Shown: positions 1-8,425 of the stretch, piece after piece
Position numbering within the stretch: the first letter of the stretch is position 1
Layout: the number at the start of each line of letters is the position of its first letter
From: Christiangramia lutea
Lineage (GTDB): Bacteria > Bacteroidota > Bacteroidia > Flavobacteriales > Flavobacteriaceae
Length of the DNA stretch: 64,000 nucleotides
NCBI RefSeq assembly: GCF_022489035.1
Contig: NZ_JAKVTV010000004.1
Span: 124,001 to 188,000, forward strand
Reading direction: 5' to 3'
Notes under the pieces: model-generated
What the model saw: only the letters and a program-made list of their open reading frames with translations
Databases searched by the model: none
What the model was told of the DNA's origin: nothing
Translations under genes and position numbers: made by a program

Positions 1-1
1 A

Positions 2-148
2 GATGTTGATTTTGATAACGTAAGTAAGCGATGTTCATATATCACTCCGGTGCCGGGTGGAGTAGGACCCATGACGGTTTCCATGCTACTTAAGAACACT
101 TTGCTAGCGAGAGAAAGACATAAAAAAAGAGCCATGGAGGCAAAATAA
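2..148 (+). CDS. folD: FolD bifunctional methylenetetrahydrofolate dehydrogenase/cyclohydrolase, C-terminal part
   Basis: Only the last 48 codons are in the window; the gene begins upstream. The frame contains the signature [10 protein letters not shown] of the FolD family, followed by a short helix rich in Lys and Arg ([13 protein letters not shown]) and a TAA stop. FolD interconverts 5,10-methylene- and 10-formyl-tetrahydrofolate in the cytoplasm. A hairpin follows directly and separates it from the convergent gene on the minus strand. The signature is distinctive, so the call is secure even though most of the protein is missing. Confidence 0.9.
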   Translation, partial: DVDFDNVSKRCSYITPVPGGVGPMTVSMLLKNTLLARERHKKRAMEAK

Positions 149-153
149 TATTG

Positions 154-184
154 AAAAAGGGAAGTTTTAAACTTCCCTTTTTTT
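154..184. terminator. Bidirectional hairpin terminator after folD
   Basis: An A-rich stretch, GGGAAGTTT, its complement AAACTTCCC and a T run form a near-perfect stem with flanking A and T tracts. It can end folD on the plus strand and the YkvA-like gene on the minus strand, whose stop codon lies at its edge. Confidence 0.85.
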
Positions 185-587
185 ATGCTTCCTGTTGCTC
201 GAGTTTCCAGTCTAAATAGTTGTGCAGATCAGATTCTATGAACCTCAATCCAAAAGTTAAGATCGCCAGGTCATCGATGTATCCTATCCCCGGAATAAAA
301 TCTGGAACGATGTCCAACGGATTAAGGATATATAAAAAGGCGAAGGCGATGGTGGCAATAGTAAACCAGGGGACTTTGGAATAAACACCTTTCCGGTAGT
401 CTTTTAACATCCCGAACATTACTTTTCCCAGTTCGCTATACTTTTGCAATAGTCCGGAATTATTGATCTTTTTGTCAATTTCTTCCTGGCTGTCCATAGC
501 AATGGTGACATCATCATCATCGATCTTTGTAACTTCAGTTTTTACAAAGTCTTCATCTACTATTTCATTCTTCTTTTTTCCAAACAT
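183..587 (-). CDS. YkvA (DUF1232) family small membrane protein
   Basis: A 134-residue protein with an acidic N-terminal half (residues 8-40) and a hydrophobic C-terminal half. Residues 72-90 look like a membrane helix, followed by the family hallmark NPLDIVPDFIPGIG and an IDDL motif (about 89-107). These match the YkvA/DUF1232 family, whose biochemical role is unknown. It lies 18 bases downstream of the AI-2E-family gene on the same strand and is probably co-transcribed with it. The family call is firm; no function can be given. Confidence 0.85.
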   Translation of the reverse strand: MFGKKKNEIVDEDFVKTEVTKIDDDDVTIAMDSQEEIDKKINNSGLLQKYSELGKVMFGMLKDYRKGVYSKVPWFTIATIAFAFLYILNPLDIVPDFIPGIGYIDDLAILTFGLRFIESDLHNYLDWKLEQQEA

Positions 588-605
588 ATAAGTTGATTTA
601 AGTGG

Positions 606-1625
606 CTATAAATTGTGATGTGCATTCCCATATTCCTTTTTATAAATTTTCAGAATAAGAAGAAAAAGGGATATTAACAGAGGGCCAAAAATTAGCCCGA
701 TAAAACCGAAAAGAGGAACGCCAACGATAACACCAATGAGAGTTATCAATGGATGTACACTGGCTAACCTTTCCAGGACATATAATCTTATGATATTATC
801 TGTGGAACCAACAATCACGAAGCCATAGATTAGAATAGCAACGCCCTCCCAGTTACTTCCCTGGGAAAATAATAAAATTGCAGCCGGGATAATCCCGATC
901 GCGGTTCCGATAAAGGGGATCATTGAGCCAATCGCGGTGATCACGAACCAGAAGAACGGATCTGGCACCCCGAAAATAAGAAAACCGATCAAGGCAATAA
1001 TTCCCTGTACAAAAGCTACAAGCGGAATACCAAGGGCATTCGATTTTACAAGTTGACTGCTTTCATCACCAATGATGCGTAGGTTTTCCTGGCCTAATGG
1101 GATATAGGTGATCATGGACTCCCTGAATGATAACTTGTTCGTTAACATGTAGTATAAAATGAAATACATGATGCCTATTGCGATGAATGCGTTGAAGGTG
1201 CCGCCGGCAAGATTTTGGAGGTTCGACGAGACCCAGTTGGTCACAGAACTGGTATCCATGCCAGAACTAAGGCTATAGCCAATCTTATCCTCAATATTAT
1301 TCATCTGCAGTTTAATGGCACTAATAACCCTTTCAGAGTTTGCAACCGCTTTCCCTATTTTTGAAGTGAGCATCACAGCAATAAGGGAGACCGGGATAAG
1401 TATTCCAATGAAAGATGCAGCCATTAGAACGGTCGCGGCCAGGGGAGGCCTCCATCCTCTGTCCAGTAGTTTCTTCATCCAGCCTTTAAGAATAACATAT
1501 AAAGTCACCGCTCCCAGAATCCCGGAGAGATATGGTATAATTTCGGTAACTATTAATACCGTAAGAAACATAATTAGTAGCAGAACAAATAACTGGCGTA
1601 CTAATGAAGGTTTTAGTCTATCCAT
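606..1625 (-). CDS. AI-2E family transporter / PerM-like permease
   Basis: A 339-residue polytopic protein with about seven or eight hydrophobic segments: two near the N-terminus (about 10-50), one around 60-85, and a cluster from about 140 to 330. The length, the soluble loop between the third and fourth segments (about 88-135) and the C-terminal pattern of Gly/Pro-broken helices (PFIGTAIGIIPAAIL, FGFIGLIFGPL) fit the AI-2E transporter/PerM superfamily. Members export AI-2 or act as ion-coupled exchangers in different bacteria, so the substrate here is unknown. Probably the first gene of a two-gene unit with the YkvA-like gene. Confidence 0.85.
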   Translation of the reverse strand: MDRLKPSLVRQLFVLLLIMFLTVLIVTEIIPYLSGILGAVTLYVILKGWMKKLLDRGWRPPLAATVLMAASFIGILIPVSLIAVMLTSKIGKAVANSERVISAIKLQMNNIEDKIGYSLSSGMDTSSVTNWVSSNLQNLAGGTFNAFIAIGIMYFILYYMLTNKLSFRESMITYIPLGQENLRIIGDESSQLVKSNALGIPLVAFVQGIIALIGFLIFGVPDPFFWFVITAIGSMIPFIGTAIGIIPAAILLFSQGSNWEGVAILIYGFVIVGSTDNIIRLYVLERLASVHPLITLIGVIVGVPLFGFIGLIFGPLLISLFLLILKIYKKEYGNAHHNL

Positions 1626-1656
1626 GAATGGTTGGTTGGACTTTTTAATTTAGCAA

Positions 1657-2079
1657 TTAAGTTGCAAAAAGCTGATCCATATTTTTGAAAGCCTTGAATT
1701 CAAGTGCATTTCCGCATGGATCCTTGAAGAACATGGTTGCCTGTTCTCCAGGTTTGCCTTGAAATCTAATATATGGCTCTATTTCAAATTGGATATTCTT
1801 GCTTTTTAGTAAGCTGGCGAATTCATGAAAAACATCCCACTGCAGCACCACTCCAAAATGTGGAACTGGTACTTGTTTTCCGTCTACAGGGTTCGAGGTA
1901 GATGCCTTGGTTTCCTGCGGATCCTGATAATGGATAACCAGCTGATGTCCAAAGAAATTAAAGTCTACCCAATGATCGCTGCTTCTTCCTTCTCCGCAAC
2001 CTAGAGTTTCTTTATAAAATTTACGGCATTTTTCAAGATCTGATACCGGGATGGCTAGGTGAAATGGTTGTACTTTCAT
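1657..2079 (-). CDS. VOC family (glyoxalase-like) protein
   Basis: A 140-residue protein with the paired beta-alpha-beta-beta-beta pattern of the vicinal oxygen chelate superfamily. Likely metal ligands are His7 in the opening strand (FHLAIPVSDL), His114-region residues in VPHFGVVLQW and the Glu of NALEFKAF near the C-terminus. The motif FFKDPCGNALEFKAF is typical of the dioxygenase/glyoxalase I-like subgroup. The substrate cannot be read from sequence. It stands between rluF and the AI-2E-family gene on the same strand with about 110 bases upstream, so it may have its own promoter. Confidence 0.85.
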   Translation of the reverse strand: MKVQPFHLAIPVSDLEKCRKFYKETLGCGEGRSSDHWVDFNFFGHQLVIHYQDPQETKASTSNPVDGKQVPVPHFGVVLQWDVFHEFASLLKSKNIQFEIEPYIRFQGKPGEQATMFFKDPCGNALEFKAFKNMDQLFAT

Positions 2080-2189
2080 GTTAGTTTTAATTCTTAGATT
2101 ATTAAAGATAGAATAATTGCCTTAATAGAAGCGAATTAAAATTAACAAGAACCAATAATAAACCGATAATTGCTTGCGCTAATTAACTG

Positions 2190-2990
2190 TTAAGATTTAG
2201 GCTTTCTAGGGCGTTTTCCTCTTCTTGGGTTTGTTTTTACCGAAGTGTTGAGGACTGAGCCTTCTTCGGTCTTGGTAGAATCTCCAAGTAAGCTGTTGAT
2301 TGTCTCTAATTCTTTTTCAGTAAGATCACGCCATTGGCCTACCGGGATATCCAGGGAAACATTCATAATCCTTACCCTTTTTAAGGAGGTAACATCATAG
2401 CCTAAAAATTCGCACATTCTTCGAATTTGCCTGTTCAGTCCCTGGGTTAGAATGATCCTGAAGGTATGCTTGCTTAATTTTTCTACCTCACATTCACGGG
2501 TCACCGTATCCAGAATTGGTACTCCGGAAGACATCTTTTTTATGAAATCGGATGTGATGGGTTTATTTACAGAAACCACATATTCCTTCTCGTGATTATT
2601 TCTGGCTCTTAATATTTTATTTACAATATCGCCGTCATTAGTAAGAAATATTAAGCCTTCACTGGGTTTATCCAGTCGACCGATAGGAAATATCCTTTTA
2701 GGGTAGTTGATGTAATCTATGATATTGTCTTTTTCAACCCTGGTATCTGTAGTGCAAACAATACCAACGGGTTTATTGAAGGCAATGTATACGTTGGGTT
2801 CTTTTAATTCTTCTTTAGAAACAGGTTCGCCGTCAACTTTTACAATATCGCCAGGGGTAACTTTAGTTCCCATTTCTGGAACTTTATTATTTATGGTAAT
2901 TCTCCCCTGGTCTATGAGTTTATCAGCTTCCCTTCTTGAGCAATATCCTAACTGACTTAAATACTTGTTTATTCGTACTTCCTGTGACAT
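2190..2990 (-). CDS. rluF: 23S rRNA pseudouridine synthase, RluF type
   Basis: A 266-residue protein from the ATG at 2988-2990. An S4 RNA-binding domain (about residues 3-50, with [18 protein letters not shown]) is followed by the RsuA/RluB/RluF catalytic domain with [10 protein letters not shown], where Asp107 is the expected catalytic residue. The C-terminal tail is strongly basic. RluF modifies U2604 of 23S rRNA in Escherichia coli; the closely related RluB or RluE specificity cannot be excluded. An open frame continues upstream to 3074, but a TATCTTTG promoter box at 3007-3014 lies inside that extension and the S4 domain begins right after the chosen start, so the short form is preferred. 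Confidence 0.88.
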   Translation of the reverse strand: MSQEVRINKYLSQLGYCSRREADKLIDQGRITINNKVPEMGTKVTPGDIVKVDGEPVSKEELKEPNVYIAFNKPVGIVCTTDTRVEKDNIIDYINYPKRIFPIGRLDKPSEGLIFLTNDGDIVNKILRARNNHEKEYVVSVNKPITSDFIKKMSSGVPILDTVTRECEVEKLSKHTFRIILTQGLNRQIRRMCEFLGYDVTSLKRVRIMNVSLDIPVGQWRDLTEKELETINSLLGDSTKTEEGSVLNTSVKTNPRRGKRPRKPKS

Positions 2991-3006
2991 AAAATCTATT
3001 CTGACG

Positions 3007-3014
3007 CAAAGATA
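3007..3014 (-). promoter_or_regulatory. -7 promoter box of rluF
   Basis: Read on the minus strand this is TATCTTTG, an exact match to the Bacteroidetes TAnnTTTG box. Transcription would start about 3000, giving a leader of roughly ten bases before the ATG at 2990. No good -33 TTG was found. Confidence 0.6.
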
Positions 3015-3115
3015 CGAGATAAGATTTTGAGTGACGAAATTGAAAAAAATGAAAAAATTAAAAACCTCAGGCAACCTTTCGTAACTTTCAGTCGTCTATA
3101 TAAATAGAAGGCCTT

Positions 3116-3694
3116 TTGAAAATGGTGAAAGTAATACAGCTTTTTAAAAATGAATCCTCTTTAATAAAAAGAGCTGCATCGGGAAACCGTTCTGCTCAGC
3201 AGAGGATCTATGAGTTGCATTCACCTAAAATGCTGAGCGTTTGCAGGCAGTATATTAAAGATATACATCATGCGGAAGAAGTATTACTAAACGGCTTTTT
3301 TAAGGTTTTCAAATATTTAAAAGATTTTAAGGAGGAAGGAAGTTTCGAAGGTTGGATTAGGAAGATTATGGTCAGAGAGGCTATTTCTTTTTTAAGACAA
3401 CATAAAAAACTGAATTTTCAGGAAGATCTGGGTTACGTAACCAATGAAGTTTTCAATAATATAAATTCTGAAATGGAGGTAGCCGAAATACAAAGCCTCA
3501 TAGACAGCCTACCGGAAGGTTATAAAATGGTGTTTGTCATGTATGCAGTGGAAGGTTACAGACATTCAGAAATAGCAAAAATGCTTGAGATAAGTGAAGG
3601 GACTTCCAAATCCCAGTTATTTAAAGCGAGAAAGATGCTACAGGAAAAAATAAAAACAATTAATTCATCAGCTTATGGCACCAATGAAATTTGA
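3116..3694 (+). CDS. ECF-type RNA polymerase sigma factor
   Basis: A 192-residue sigma-70 family protein of extracytoplasmic-function type. Region 2 (about residues 22-95) includes YELHSPKMLSVCRQYIKD, EEVLLNGFFKVFKYLKDF and the FEGWIRKIMVREAISFLR segment. Region 4 (about 128-182) holds the helix-turn-helix YRHSEIAKMLEISEGTSKSQLFKARKML split by normal spacing. The frame can start at TTG 3116 or ATG 3122; an AGAAGG sequence lies just upstream. The next gene overlaps its end by 20 bases and encodes a single-span protein, so this is a sigma/anti-sigma pair, probably responding to an envelope signal. Confidence 0.9.
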   Translation: MKMVKVIQLFKNESSLIKRAASGNRSAQQRIYELHSPKMLSVCRQYIKDIHHAEEVLLNGFFKVFKYLKDFKEEGSFEGWIRKIMVREAISFLRQHKKLNFQEDLGYVTNEVFNNINSEMEVAEIQSLIDSLPEGYKMVFVMYAVEGYRHSEIAKMLEISEGTSKSQLFKARKMLQEKIKTINSSAYGTNEI

Positions 3695-4460
3695 AGAGCA
3701 TGTTAAGGAGAAGCTGGATGGGAGAGAGATCAAACCGTCGGCCGGGAGTTGGGATAAATTGAATTCCAGGCTAAACAAAGCTGAAAAAAAATCGGATAGA
3801 AAATGGTGGTTTTCAGCGGCAGCTGCTGTGTTAGCGATTTTGGTTTCCAGCCTGTTATTTGTAAACCAGCAAAGTGATATTTCAGCTCCTATAGCTGATA
3901 ATCCAGCCGATATTGAGGTTCAGAAAAAACCGCAATCGAACGAGGTGACAAAACCAGTTCAGGTAGCTTCCGAAGAGAATATGGAAAAAAAGAGTTCAGC
4001 GTCAGATCCATCTAAAATCATCAAATCTAAAAGGAATAACTCTGAAAGTGCAATTGCAGAGAGCAATAGATTTGAAAATAACCAGAGGTCACAATCAGTT
4101 CAGTCTGATCCTGTCAAAAAAAGGGAAATTTTAGAGCCTGTAGTTTTTGAGCCAATCCCGTTGGCAGAAAGTGAAAATGACCGGTTTGTTAATAAAGTTC
4201 AGGAAGTTCTTGACATTATGGCTAAAGGAGAGAAAATTGCTGAAGATTATACCGAAGCTGAAGTAGATGCTCTGCTTGCACAGGCTGCTAGTGAATTAAG
4301 CAAGGAAAGGATTCTTGACCATGAAGGAGTTGTAAGCGCAGATGCTTTGCTGGCCGATGTAGAATTCGAGGTAGATCAATCTTTTAGACAGGAAGTGTTT
4401 GATTTTCTGAAAGAGGAATTTCTAAAAGCTAAAACCGCGGTCGCAACAAGAAACGATTAA
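3675..4460 (+). CDS. Putative membrane anti-sigma factor
   Basis: A 261-residue protein that overlaps the sigma gene by 20 bases. The short cytoplasmic part (residues 1-43) contains the PSAGSWDKLNSRL pattern seen in many flavobacterial anti-sigma partners. One membrane helix (about 44-63) follows, then a low-complexity periplasmic region rich in Ser, Lys and Glu (65-145) and a helical C-terminal domain (about 150-255). No zinc-binding HxxxCxxC motif is present. An alternative ATG at 3684 would remove three residues. The role is inferred from overlap, topology and the PSAGSWDKL pattern, not from a named domain. Confidence 0.72.
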   Translation: MAPMKFEEHVKEKLDGREIKPSAGSWDKLNSRLNKAEKKSDRKWWFSAAAAVLAILVSSLLFVNQQSDISAPIADNPADIEVQKKPQSNEVTKPVQVASEENMEKKSSASDPSKIIKSKRNNSESAIAESNRFENNQRSQSVQSDPVKKREILEPVVFEPIPLAESENDRFVNKVQEVLDIMAKGEKIAEDYTEAEVDALLAQAASELSKERILDHEGVVSADALLADVEFEVDQSFRQEVFDFLKEEFLKAKTAVATRND

Positions 4461-4568
4461 ATAAAATCAATTTAAATATTAATTATCCCGAAAGGGTCAT
4501 TCATCAATCAATTTCTGATGAGGAAGATTTTTGTCTAAATCTGAAGGAAACTTAAAACAATCAATTCT

Positions 4569-5612
4569 ATGAAAACCATTATCATTTACATCACCCTGGC
4601 CCTGTTCACTTTTTCAAGTAACTATGCGTTTTGCCAGGAAGGAAATGTTCAAACAAAAGAGGAGATCCTTGAATTAAAAAAGGAGGAGATCATCAAAGAG
4701 GAAAAGGAAAAATTAAAAATAAAGGTAGAAACTATAAATGAAAGGCTGGAGGATGAGGAGATCACTCCAGAGGAAGCTGAAGTGCTTAAAAAGGAAGCGG
4801 CAGAATTTCATGCTAAAAACATAGAAAATCGCATTACAATTATGGAGAATAAATTAGAGCTGGAAGAGCGCAATGCAGATTCTAATGATTATCGCGGTTA
4901 TATTGAAATAGGGGAAGAGGGAAAGATTATCAGCGTTAAACTGGACGGTACAGAACGCGAAAGAAAATATGATAAGCGCACAACCAGCGACCTGGTGATT
5001 GCAGCTGGATTCAATAATGCATTGCAGGACGGACAATCCATAAATGATTCAGATTTTAAGATTGCAGGTAGTAGATTCTTTGAAATTGGTTGGGCATGGA
5101 AAACCCGTGTTTTCGATAACTCTAACTGGCTAAGACTGAAATACGGATTCTCATTCATGTTTGACGGTTTGAAAGCTACAGACAACCGCTATTATGTACA
5201 GGAGGGAGATGAAACATTCTTCCAGGAATTTGAATATGATCTTGATAAGTCTAAATTTAGAATGGACAAGTTGGTGGCTCCAGTGCATTTTGAATTTGGC
5301 CCTTCTTCAAAACAAGAAAGTAAGAATTATGTTAGGTATTCTACAAATGGAAAATTTAAAATAGGCCTGGGGGGATATGCTGGGGTAATGATAGGAGAAC
5401 GCCAAAAACTGAAATATAAGATCGATGGCGATAAGCAGAAAGATAAACTTAAAGGAGGTTACAATACCAACGATTTTGTATACGGACTTAGTGGCTATTT
5501 AGGTTGGGGCTGGGCTACTTTATATGCCAAATATGATCTAAATCCCATCTTTCAGGATCCGAATCCAGAGCTACATAATTTTTCCGTAGGACTTCGTTTT
5601 GATGTAGATTAA
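4569..5612 (+). CDS. Predicted outer-membrane beta-barrel protein with N-terminal coiled coil
   Basis: A 347-residue protein with a clear signal peptide (residues 1-22, ending in NYAFCQ). Residues 25-105 are dominated by Lys and Glu in heptad-like order and should form a long charged coiled coil. From about 130 onward, alternating hydrophobic/polar strands with many aromatic residues, ending in the strand FSVGLRFDVD, suggest an outer-membrane beta-barrel of the porin/OmpA-like kind. It lies about 110 bases after the anti-sigma gene and may be a target or sensor partner of that system. No specific ligand can be inferred. Confidence 0.7.
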   Translation: MKTIIIYITLALFTFSSNYAFCQEGNVQTKEEILELKKEEIIKEEKEKLKIKVETINERLEDEEITPEEAEVLKKEAAEFHAKNIENRITIMENKLELEERNADSNDYRGYIEIGEEGKIISVKLDGTERERKYDKRTTSDLVIAAGFNNALQDGQSINDSDFKIAGSRFFEIGWAWKTRVFDNSNWLRLKYGFSFMFDGLKATDNRYYVQEGDETFFQEFEYDLDKSKFRMDKLVAPVHFEFGPSSKQESKNYVRYSTNGKFKIGLGGYAGVMIGERQKLKYKIDGDKQKDKLKGGYNTNDFVYGLSGYLGWGWATLYAKYDLNPIFQDPNPELHNFSVGLRFDVD

Positions 5613-5638
5613 TTAGCCAACATAAATTTGTAATTTTG
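5598..5638 (+). promoter_or_regulatory. Promoter of dnaG (two overlapping -7 boxes)
   Basis: TTTG at 5598-5601 is followed after 21 bases by TAAATTTG at 5623-5630, matching the flavobacterial TTTG-N17-23-TAnnTTTG pattern. A second box, TAATTTTG, lies directly behind at 5631-5638. The -33 element sits inside the end of the preceding gene. Confidence 0.6.
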
Positions 5639-5639
5639 C

Positions 5640-5678
5640 GGGGCTTTAGAAATATGAAATTCATATTTTTAAAGCCTC
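5640..5678 (+). other. 19-base-pair hairpin at the 5' end of the dnaG mRNA
   Basis: GGGGCTTTAGAAATATGAA pairs with TTCATATTTTTAAAGCCTC with one or two G-U pairs and a one-base nominal loop. It lies directly after the predicted start of transcription and 45 bases before the TTG start. It could also act as a terminator for the upstream gene, but no T run follows it. Confidence 0.75.
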
Positions 5679-5722
5679 ATCATTTTCGTTAATTTCAGAA
5701 AACTAATAGAAAACCAAATCAA

Positions 5723-7681
5723 TTGATCTCAAAATCTACTATAGACAGTGTATTTGAAGTTTCCCGTGTAGAGGAGGTTATAGGGGATTTTGTTCAGCTT
5801 AAAAGATCGGGAAGTAATATGAAGGGGCTAAGCCCTTTTACTGAAGAACGTACTCCCAGTTTTATGGTTTCTCCCGTAAAACAGATATGGAAAGATTTTA
5901 GTAGTGGGAAAGGTGGTAATGTGGTTGCTTTTTTAATGGAGCATGAACATTTTACCTATCCTGAAGCCATTAAATACCTGGCTAAAAAATACGGGATCGA
6001 AATCGAGGAGACTCAGCAAAGCGATGAACAGAAAGAACAGGCTAATGAGAGGGAGAGCATGTTCCTTGTCTCTGAATACGCCAATGAGTTCTTTCAGAAA
6101 AGAATGCACAAGACCGATGAAGGTCAGGCTATTGGTTTAAGTTATTTTAAAGAAAGAGGTTTTACTCCCGAAACCATTAAGAAGTTCGACCTTGGATATT
6201 CCCCTGATGATTGGGAGGTTTTTACCAGGACAGCGTTGGATGACGGATATAAATTAGAATTTCTTGAAAAGACGGGTCTAACCATAGTAAAAGAGAATAA
6301 AAAATTCGACCGTTTCAAGGGTAGGGTAATGTTCCCTATACATTCCATGTCTGGTCGGGTATTAGGTTTTGGCGGAAGGATCCTTTCCACCACCAAAAGG
6401 GCGGCTAAATATCTTAACTCTCCTGAAAGTGATATTTATCATAAAAGCAAGGTTCTTTATGGGATCTATTACGCGAAACAGGCTATTGCCAAAGAAGACA
6501 ATTGTTATCTGGTAGAAGGATATACAGATGTGATCCAGTTTCATCAAAGCGGAATTGAAAACACGGTTTCTTCTTCAGGAACGGCCTTAACTCCTGAACA
6601 GATTAGGCTGATAAACCGCCTAACGAAAAATATCACCGTTCTTTTTGACGGTGATGCTGCTGGTACCAGGGCCTCACTAAGAGGTATTGACCTTATTCTT
6701 GAGCAGGGGATGAATGTGAAGGTATGTTCCTTTCCTGAGGGTGAAGATCCAGATAGCTTCGCACGTTCCAATTCTGAAGATGAATTAAAGGAATTCCTGG
6801 AAGAGAATTCTCATGATTTCATCACCTATAAGGCTTCATTGCTGATGGATGAAGCCAAAAATGATCCTGTAAAAAAGGCAGGACTAATCAGGGATATGGT
6901 GGTGAGTATTTCCAAAATCCCAGATAATATTCAGCGTGAAGTTTACCTCCAGGAGTGTTCGCGTATTATGGATATTAATGAAGATGTACTATATGCTACC
7001 CTGGCGCAGCTTGAAAATAAAAATACCCAACCCTCCGGAAAGCCGAAAAAGCAAAAAATGGAGGTTGTCAAAGAAGAGCCTTCCAGTAGAACTAAGGTAG
7101 ATCATCTTTATATCCTGGAGAGAAATATCATCAAGATCTTATTGATGTATGGGAACCGGGAGGAAGATTTCGAGGATCTACTACTTAAGCAACACGAAGA
7201 GACCGGGGAGCTAATTCTTGAGCCCGAGGTTCAAAATTCAAAAGTATTCGAGAAGATTTACCTGGATTTGCAGGAAGATGAGATCGCTTTTTCAAATGAA
7301 GCATTCAGAAACCTATACGGGATCCTGATCAATAAATTGAACAGCGAGGCAGAATTTGGTGTTGAAACCATTATTAATGAACTCGAGGAGGAACAGGCGA
7401 AAGAGATTACAGATATTCTGATGCATGAAGAGCAATATGAACTGCATAGCTGGGATCGTCACGATATTCCTGTAAAGGAAAAGGAGAGTACCGTAGATCA
7501 ATTCGTAAGTCAGACGATCTTAAACTTACGTAGACATCTAATTGACCTTAAACTAAAGGATCTCCTGGAAAATATTAGAGTGGCTGAAACCGAAGATGAG
7601 CGGACAGATATCAAAAATGAAGTTATGGGCTTCAATAAACTACGAACCCTATTGTCTGAAAGACTGGGAAGAGTTATGTAG
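5723..7681 (+). CDS. dnaG: DNA primase DnaG with degenerate zinc ribbon
   Basis: A 652-residue replication primase. Domains in order: CHC2-type N-terminal domain (about 1-100), catalytic core with TOPRIM residues Glu265 (VEGYTDV) and Asp309/Asp311 (LFDGDAAG), and a C-terminal helicase-binding region (about 440-652). In the N-terminal domain the four zinc ligands of the CX2HX17CX2C motif are replaced by Ser37, Thr40, Asp58 and Ser61 while the spacing is unchanged, so no zinc is expected there. The neighbouring TPSF and GKGG motifs are kept. The start is TTG at 5723, which gives the usual N-terminus MISKSTID. The last bases overlap the convergent regulator gene by 8. Confidence 0.95.
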   Translation: MISKSTIDSVFEVSRVEEVIGDFVQLKRSGSNMKGLSPFTEERTPSFMVSPVKQIWKDFSSGKGGNVVAFLMEHEHFTYPEAIKYLAKKYGIEIEETQQSDEQKEQANERESMFLVSEYANEFFQKRMHKTDEGQAIGLSYFKERGFTPETIKKFDLGYSPDDWEVFTRTALDDGYKLEFLEKTGLTIVKENKKFDRFKGRVMFPIHSMSGRVLGFGGRILSTTKRAAKYLNSPESDIYHKSKVLYGIYYAKQAIAKEDNCYLVEGYTDVIQFHQSGIENTVSSSGTALTPEQIRLINRLTKNITVLFDGDAAGTRASLRGIDLILEQGMNVKVCSFPEGEDPDSFARSNSEDELKEFLEENSHDFITYKASLLMDEAKNDPVKKAGLIRDMVVSISKIPDNIQREVYLQECSRIMDINEDVLYATLAQLENKNTQPSGKPKKQKMEVVKEEPSSRTKVDHLYILERNIIKILLMYGNREEDFEDLLLKQHEETGELILEPEVQNSKVFEKIYLDLQEDEIAFSNEAFRNLYGILINKLNSEAEFGVETIINELEEEQAKEITDILMHEEQYELHSWDRHDIPVKEKESTVDQFVSQTILNLRRHLIDLKLKDLLENIRVAETEDERTDIKNEVMGFNKLRTLLSERLGRVM

Positions 7682-8312
7682 TATTTAGCTGAAGTAATCT
7701 TGACTGCGTAATTAGGTCGGCTACATTATCTACTTTTAGCTTTTTTAGCAATCTGGTTTTATAGGTACTAACCGTTTTCTCGTTAATGTCAAGAGCCTCT
7801 GCTATATCCTTATTTCTTTTTCCTGAAGAAAGTAAATTAAGGACTTCAGTTTCCCTTGTAGAGAGTTTTTTAAACTTTGTAATTAAACTCTTACCTCTTG
7901 AGATGCCGGAATTCAATTTTTCGGTGATCTTGCGGTTCAGGTAAATTCCGCCACGTGCAACCTGATAAATAGCCTTCTCAAGGGTTTCAGTGTCTGAATG
8001 TTTCGAAATATATCCTGCAGCCCCGGCCTTTATAGCACTTAAAGCATACATTTCTTCAGGATGTGAGCTGAAAATAAGAGTTTTTACTTCAGCATATTCC
8101 TGTTTTATACGCCTAATAGCGTTGATCCCATTGATTTGGGGAAGATCTAGTTCTAAAATCAAAACATCTGGTGCCTCTTTCTCCAGCTGGTTGAATAGCT
8201 GAGTCCCGCTGCCTACACGTCCTGTAACCTGAAGGGCCGGATTGTTTTGAAGTACACATTTTACACCTTCCAGAATAATTGGATGGTGGTCGGCAATTAA
8301 TACTCGATACAT
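7674..8312 (-). CDS. LuxR/NarL-type response regulator with degenerate receiver
   Basis: A 212-residue protein: receiver domain (1-120) and LuxR helix-turn-helix (about 148-205, with LSTRETEVLNLL and NEKTVSTYKTRLLKKL). The receiver is atypical. Where NarL-type proteins have the phospho-acceptor Asp (LLDLNMP), this one has Glu54 (LILELDLP), and the second acidic-pocket residue is His9 (ADHHP rather than ADDHP). Asp8 and the Lys of GYISK are kept. The Glu may mimic permanent phosphorylation. No histidine kinase gene is adjacent. The DNA-binding half looks fully functional, so it is most likely a transcription factor not controlled by classical phosphotransfer. Confidence 0.88.
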   Translation of the reverse strand: MYRVLIADHHPIILEGVKCVLQNNPALQVTGRVGSGTQLFNQLEKEAPDVLILELDLPQINGINAIRRIKQEYAEVKTLIFSSHPEEMYALSAIKAGAAGYISKHSDTETLEKAIYQVARGGIYLNRKITEKLNSGISRGKSLITKFKKLSTRETEVLNLLSSGKRNKDIAEALDINEKTVSTYKTRLLKKLKVDNVADLITQSRLLQLNTT

Positions 8313-8425
8313 GATTCTTAATTAAAACAAGTCCGGGGGTAACTCGTTGAGTTTGGTTTGCTTTACCTAAAATAAGGCTTTGACTTTTTAAAATGTGAAT
8401 CTGTAAGATAAATTCGATAAAAGGA

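Noticed and set aside
1315-1653. Plus-strand open frame of 112 codons opposite the AI-2E-family gene
   Set aside because: No recognisable protein features and fully covered by a well-supported gene.
2991-3074. 28-codon N-terminal extension of the rluF frame
   Set aside because: It contains a TATCTTTG promoter box and lies before the normal S4-domain start; its residues look like translated intergenic DNA.
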